Part shown: positions 60,295 through 64,000 of the stretch, piece by piece
How positions within the stretch are numbered: position 1 is the stretch's first letter
Layout: each line of letters opens with the position of its first letter
Assembly: GCF_000711875.1 (NCBI RefSeq)
Contig: NZ_JONM01000009.1
Span: 124,001 to 188,000 of the forward strand
Source: Andreprevotia chitinilytica DSM 18519
GTDB lineage: Bacteria; Pseudomonadota; Gammaproteobacteria; Burkholderiales; Chitinibacteraceae
Length of the DNA stretch: 64,000 bases
Direction: 5' to 3'
The notes under the pieces: generated by a model
Database searches by the model: none
What the model saw: only the letters and a program-made list of their open reading frames with translations
What the model was told of the DNA's origin: nothing
Translations under genes and position numbers: made by a program

Positions 60295-61443
60295 TCAGCC
60301 AAGCCCCTGCAAGCGCTCCAGCGCCGCATCCAGCGTGCGCACTTCCTTGGCGAAGCAGAACCGTACCAGTCTGGCCTCTGGCGGCGCGGCGTAAAAGGCG
60401 GAAACCGGGATGGTCGCCACGCCATGCGTTACCGTCAACCAGCGGGCGAATTCGGTGTCGGTCAGATCGGAGCGGATCGCCGAATAGTCCGCCAGCTGAA
60501 AATACGTGCCCCGGCTGGGCAACAACCTGAAACCGGTACTGACAAGGCCGGCCGCCAGGCGATCCCGCTTGGCCTGATAGAACGACGGCAACTGCTGCCA
60601 ATGCGCCGGCTGTTGCAAGTAGGCCGCCAGCGCGTGCTGCGCCGGGGTATTCACCGAGAACACCAGAAACTGATGCAGCTTGCGGAACTCGGCTGTCAGC
60701 GCGGGCGGCGCAACGCAATAGCCGATTTTCCAACCGGTGGCGTGGAAGGTCTTGCCGAAGGAGTAGACCGCAAAGCTGCGTTGCCGCAATGCCGGATGCG
60801 CCAGCACGCTGCGGTGGCTTGCTCCATCAAAGACCAGATGCTCGTAAACCTCGTCCGCCAGCACCAGCAAATCGTGCCGCTCGGCGATGGCGGCGAGCGC
60901 ATCCAGATCGGCCGCCCTGAACACGCTGGTGGCCGGGTTGTTCGGATTGTTGACGATGACCAGCCGCGTGTGCGGTGTCACCACTGCCTCGACGGCAGCC
61001 CAATCGACAGCAAAATCTGGCGCGGACAGGTTCACCCGCACCGCTTTCGCCCCCTGCGCCACGATGGCCGGCGCGTAGCTGTCGTACGACGGATCGAGCA
61101 CGATGGCTTCATCACCGGCATGCAACACAGTGGCAATGGCGGTGTAGAGCGCCTGAGTTGCGCCGGCGGTCACAGTGATTTCGGTGGCCGGATCGACCGC
61201 TACGCCGTGCTGAACTTCGAATTTGGCAGCAATCGCCTCGCGCAACGCCGGCAAGCCCGGCATCGGTGCGTACTGGTTGTGACCGGCGGCCATGGCGGCA
61301 GTGACGGCCTCACGCAACGCGCCATCCACCGGAAAATCCGGGAAGCCTTGCGAGAGATTGATCGCGCCATACTCGGCAGCGAGCTGGCTCATTACGGTGA
61401 AGATCGTCGTACCAACATCAGGCAGTTTGGAAATGAGGGGCAT
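60295..61443 (-). CDS. Methionine aminotransferase-like PLP enzyme (YbdL type)
   Basis: 382-residue class I aminotransferase: AAEYGAINLSQGFPDFPVDGALREAV, GHNQYAPMPGLPALREAIA, VTAGATQALYTAIATVLHAGDEAIVLDPSYDSYAP, VNNPNNPATSVF, ADEVYEHLVFDGASH, cofactor lysine in YSFGKTFHATGWKIGYCVAP, and RLVRFCFAKE. The combination with QGFPDFP and SFGKTFHATGWKIGY is that of YbdL/kynurenine aminotransferase-like enzymes, often named methionine aminotransferase. ATG 61443 (MPLISKLPDVGTTIFTVMSQL) matches the family start; the open frame upstream does not. Substrate preference (Met, His, Phe, Kyn) is inferred. Confidence 0.88.
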   Translation of the reverse strand: MPLISKLPDVGTTIFTVMSQLAAEYGAINLSQGFPDFPVDGALREAVTAAMAAGHNQYAPMPGLPALREAIAAKFEVQHGVAVDPATEITVTAGATQALYTAIATVLHAGDEAIVLDPSYDSYAPAIVAQGAKAVRVNLSAPDFAVDWAAVEAVVTPHTRLVIVNNPNNPATSVFRAADLDALAAIAERHDLLVLADEVYEHLVFDGASHRSVLAHPALRQRSFAVYSFGKTFHATGWKIGYCVAPPALTAEFRKLHQFLVFSVNTPAQHALAAYLQQPAHWQQLPSFYQAKRDRLAAGLVSTGFRLLPSRGTYFQLADYSAIRSDLTDTEFARWLTVTHGVATIPVSAFYAAPPEARLVRFCFAKEVRTLDAALERLQGLG

Positions 61444-61556
61444 GGTCGGGAGCGGGTTGGGGATGGGTTGGGGGCCAGGGTCAGAGCGCGATTCTCGACC
61501 AGAAACGAAACAGCCCGCAAATATTGCGGGCTGCCATGAAAGCGAAAGCGCGGCGA

Positions 61557-61880
61557 TCAATGCGTCCGCAAGCGCTCCGGGCAGTCGGCACACTTTTCAG
61601 CGCCGATCTTGTCCAGCGATTGTGTCAAGGCGCAGGTGGAGCGGCGGCAGGCCACGAAGCGCACTTTCTCGGCCTGGGCGGCCTGGCGGTAATTGCGCAT
61701 CACGTTATGGCCAAGGAAATCGGTGAACAGGATCACGATATCCATGCCCTTGATGCCGGACGGTTTGCGTTGATGCGACGGATTGCGCCCGGTGATGTGA
61801 TGACCGATCTGGATCCCGTAATCAGCCAATACATCCGGGATGTTGCCGAGTTGGTCTGCGCCGACGATGTAAGCCTGCAT
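61557..61880 (-). CDS. DUF2325 domain protein
   Basis: 107 residues: MQAYIVGADQLGNIPDVLADYGIQIGHHITGRNPSHQRKPSGIKGMDIVILFTDFLGHNVMRNYRQAAQAEKVRFVACRRSTCAL is the DUF2325 fold (Rossmann-like, receiver-sized). The C-terminus adds four cysteines (FVACRRSTCAL and EKCADCPERL), a candidate metal or redox site. ATG 61880 follows AGAGGGA; the open frame upstream to 61940 is not part of the family. The upstream region is AT-rich with a GGAATATAAA-type site shared with sulfur-uptake genes. The function of DUF2325 is unknown to me. Confidence 0.85.
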   Translation of the reverse strand: MQAYIVGADQLGNIPDVLADYGIQIGHHITGRNPSHQRKPSGIKGMDIVILFTDFLGHNVMRNYRQAAQAEKVRFVACRRSTCALTQSLDKIGAEKCADCPERLRTH

Positions 61881-61969
61881 GGTTCCCTCTGCGAATGTGA
61901 CCTTGATCGAAGGCCGACACCGACAGACTAGCAGCGCCAACTTATTCCCATAAATAATATATTTTCAGA

Positions 61970-61979
61970 TTTATATTCC
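61970..61979. promoter_or_regulatory. AT-rich candidate regulator site ahead of DUF2325 gene
   Basis: TTTATATTCC (inverse of GGAATATAAA) within about 50 A/T-rich bases. It resembles 57936-57946 and 32665-32674. Confidence 0.35.
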
Positions 61980-62001
61980 AAATAGATTTTACGTAGATTG
62001 G

Positions 62002-62070
62002 GTTGAGCGCAGCGAAGCCCAACATCTGCGCAATCGTCGGCAACCGATGTTGGGCTTCGCTGCGCTCAAC
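62002..62070. repeat. REP-like inverted pair, GTTGAGCGCAGCG family
   Basis: 25 bases (62002-62026) are perfectly inverted at 62046-62070. GTAGATTGGGTTGAG just outside links it to the GTAGGTTGGG family at 50768-50856. Confidence 0.85.
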
Positions 62071-62170
62071 CACAACCTACACGCTACGCGCCCCCTCCCC
62101 CATTTGGCTGACTTACGAACAAACGCAACCTTCTGCGATACTTGGCCCACCCATTCTGACCCAATCCAAC

Positions 62171-63901
62171 ATGAAACCTACCTTGCGACCCGGCCCCAAA
62201 CCTTCCCTGTTCGTTGCTGCCATCGTGTTTGCCTTGAGCGCCCTGCCCGGCTTTGCCGAGACATCAACGGCGGATGCAGAGCGAGCCATGCTGGAAACGC
62301 TGGCCAATGCCGGCTTCGGCAGCGGCTTAACGCCGGAAGCCGCCAAGGAACAAGCCGACGGCATGAAAAGGCGCTTTGATGCGCTCGATCTGGTGCAGCA
62401 ACAGGCCAACATCCCGCCGCTGCCCGAGCTGCCCAAAGCAACGCCCGTTGCAGAGGCCGCCCCAGCCGGGTCCAGCTATTACAAGCAGGCGTTCGTCATG
62501 GCCGATGGCTGCAAATTCTTCTCGATCAATGCCGATGGCGACTTAGCCATTGGTGCGCTGTGGAAAGGCGCGCCCTGTAATGGCGGGCTGATTGCCGGGC
62601 ACGGCACGCTGGCGGTGGTGGTGCGCAACCGCGCCGCAGATGGCAAAACCACCTTCGTCCACAAGACTTATGAAGGCAATTTCGTGGACGGTTTTCTGCA
62701 CGGTGCCGGCCTGAAGCAAAACTATCCCTACGACACTGCGCGCCAACCCGTCGGCGAGTACTACCGGCAGGAAGGCCAATTCAAATACGGTCTGCTTGAC
62801 GGTGAGGGCCATAAATTCGAGGTCTTCCCCAAGGGGAAGCAACCGTCAGCAACATCGCTGGAGGGCAAGTTCGTAGCCGGCACGCCGGTCGGCCACCTGT
62901 TCCGGGTGCGCAACACCCCGGAGGCCAATGTCATCGCGGATCAGTACGAGCTGATTTACAACGACAAGGGCCAGACGCTGCGCTTTCCAACCTTCGCCAA
63001 CAACAAGCAGCCGCTGCCCGGCCGCATCCGCTTTGCCGGCAAGGGCGGCGAATGGAGCGTGGACCTGGTGGCCTTCGATCAGGACACGGTTGAATCCGGC
63101 ACCCTGCGCAAGGTCACCATCGGCAAACGCGGCAGCACCGATATGTTTGCCGCCAGCTGCAATGACTGGATTCACGCGGAGAACGGCGACTGGCAATGCA
63201 ACAAGGGGACCTTCTTTGAAGGGCATAGCTTCGACGTGACGTACAGCCTGCCCAGCGGCCCGTTTGCCTTCAATCCGCAAGCGCCGCAACGCTGGCAATA
63301 CGACACCAGCCAGCAAATCGTGGTCGGCATCGGCTCGCACATCGATGAGAAAACCTCGCTCATGCTGTGCAATGCCGATCGCACCCAGTGCAAAGGCAAA
63401 ACGAAGATTCCGGTGTCGCTCTGCACTGACTATCGCGGCCCTGCCGAAATCCGCCAGGGTGCACTGGTGCCGGTCGGCGGGCCGGGGGAGTTCTATCGCA
63501 CCTGCAAGAAAGACAAGAAAGACAAAAAGGAAATCTGGCTGGAGGGCGTCAACGAGCTGGCGGCGCGCTGCGACAGCTTTGATTCGCCGTTGCGCTGCGG
63601 GCGCGGCAAGATTTTTGGCAGCGATGGCTCGGAATATGCCGGCGCATTCGTGCTCGACAATCTGCGCATCGGCACGGATGAGAATGCCCCGCAAAGCATG
63701 GCGACGTACCAATTCATCAAAGAGTTCGTGCCGATGGCGTTCAAGCGCGACGGCTGGGGCGTCATCACCTTTGCCAACCACAGATGGGCCAAGGCCCGCT
63801 ACGTCAGCGGCGAGATCGTTGAAGTCGGTGACTGCGGCGCGCCGGATCTCGATGTGAAGTACTGCGAGCTCCGCGACAAGACTGTGACGTTTGTGTACTG
63901 A
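62171..63901 (+). CDS. Secreted MORN-like repeat protein of unknown function
   Basis: 576 residues. The signal peptide spans about 1-30 (SLFVAAIVFALSALPGFA). A hydrophilic linker (to about 95) is followed by MORN-like repeats (about 160-225: YEGNFVDGFLHGAGLKQNYP and EGQFKYGLLDGEGHKFEV) and further similar beta-hairpin stretches (GTFFEGHSFDVTYS, GSDGSEYAGAFVLDNL). About ten cysteines are spread through the mature part (for example GCKFFS, APCNGG, AASCNDW, WQCNKG), so disulfides and an extracytoplasmic site are likely. ATG 62171 starts a good signal peptide, whereas the open frame to 62003 crosses a REP element. I do not recognise a named family beyond the MORN-like pattern. It stands alone, followed by another repeat. 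Confidence 0.75.
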   Translation: MKPTLRPGPKPSLFVAAIVFALSALPGFAETSTADAERAMLETLANAGFGSGLTPEAAKEQADGMKRRFDALDLVQQQANIPPLPELPKATPVAEAAPAGSSYYKQAFVMADGCKFFSINADGDLAIGALWKGAPCNGGLIAGHGTLAVVVRNRAADGKTTFVHKTYEGNFVDGFLHGAGLKQNYPYDTARQPVGEYYRQEGQFKYGLLDGEGHKFEVFPKGKQPSATSLEGKFVAGTPVGHLFRVRNTPEANVIADQYELIYNDKGQTLRFPTFANNKQPLPGRIRFAGKGGEWSVDLVAFDQDTVESGTLRKVTIGKRGSTDMFAASCNDWIHAENGDWQCNKGTFFEGHSFDVTYSLPSGPFAFNPQAPQRWQYDTSQQIVVGIGSHIDEKTSLMLCNADRTQCKGKTKIPVSLCTDYRGPAEIRQGALVPVGGPGEFYRTCKKDKKDKKEIWLEGVNELAARCDSFDSPLRCGRGKIFGSDGSEYAGAFVLDNLRIGTDENAPQSMATYQFIKEFVPMAFKRDGWGVITFANHRWAKARYVSGEIVEVGDCGAPDLDVKYCELRDKTVTFVY

Positions 63902-63962
63902 GAGGCTGTTTACGATCTTTTTTTGTTATGCGCCTATGGCGCGACTAAAAGCTTTACAGCAC

Positions 63963-63989
63963 GTAGCCCGGACGGCTTGCCGGCCGGGG
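63963..63989. repeat. REP-like element, GTAGCCCGGACGGC family, cut by window edge
   Basis: Identical over 26 bases to 13452-13477. The expected inverted partner would lie beyond the right edge. Confidence 0.8.
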
Positions 63990-64000
63990 TTCTCCGTCAA

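Overview
The window looks like a chromosome segment of a chitin-degrading betaproteobacterium, most likely in the Neisseriales near Chitinibacteraceae. The reasons are the GC-rich (roughly 60 percent by eye) backbone with dense, short-spaced genes, housekeeping proteins of proteobacterial type (RlmD, NadC, YbiT-type ABC-F, YvcK, FabI), and a secreted chitinase/N-acetylhexosaminidase/sugar-transport block. The genus is inferred, not proven. There is no rRNA, CRISPR array, transposase or integrase; one tRNA (Ser, anticodon TGA) is present.

Layout. 0-13 kb is ordinary core: rlmD (runs off the left edge), a cytoplasmic hybrid histidine kinase translationally coupled to a ChbG/YdjC deacetylase, nadC, a phosphohexomutase, a YheT hydrolase, an ABC-F ATPase, an aminotransferase and an unrecognised 513-residue protein. 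At 13.2-15.4 kb tRNA-Ser is followed by about 2 kb bounded by an 83/82-nt imperfect direct repeat of the tRNA 3' end and its terminator. Inside lie two overlapping small genes behind a structured leader and one small membrane protein. This looks like a relic of a tRNA-targeted element.

15.4-31 kb is a polysaccharide block. It holds a GH12-like secreted protein, a CBM5/12-GH18 chitinase, a divergent AraC regulator, a second chitin-binding GH18-like protein with an altered active-site motif, an orphan CUT1-type binding protein, a complete Rbs-type sugar ABC importer (binding protein, double ATPase, permease), a NagZ-like GH3 enzyme, a large secreted chitin-binding protein with an unrecognised N-terminal domain, and a LuxR-type regulator. 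A shared 28-nt motif lies upstream of both chitinases and just ahead of araC.

31-42.4 kb is mixed and partly accessory. It holds a cystine-type binding protein and permease without their ATPase, a membrane protein plus a zinc deaminase-fold protein (Bd3614-like), a frameshifted MFS exporter, a frameshifted tandem SRPBCC gene behind an ArsR regulator, two trans-sulfuration enzymes with an AT-rich foreign-looking gene between them, a MntA-HepT toxin-antitoxin pair, and a frameshifted FosX-like gene.

42.7-64 kb returns to core-like content. It opens with a tightly overlapping DUF3141 (PHA-synthase-like)-ackA-fabI operon, followed by LysR/TauE, YbjQ, a CBS-domain CNNM protein, chorismate mutase, a taurine/sulfonate ABC operon with a DszC/SfnB-type flavoprotein, YvcK, a rubrerythrin-VIT1 fusion, a methionine aminotransferase-like enzyme, a DUF2325 protein and a MORN-like secreted protein. 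Several families of long intergenic palindromes (REP-like) punctuate the whole window.
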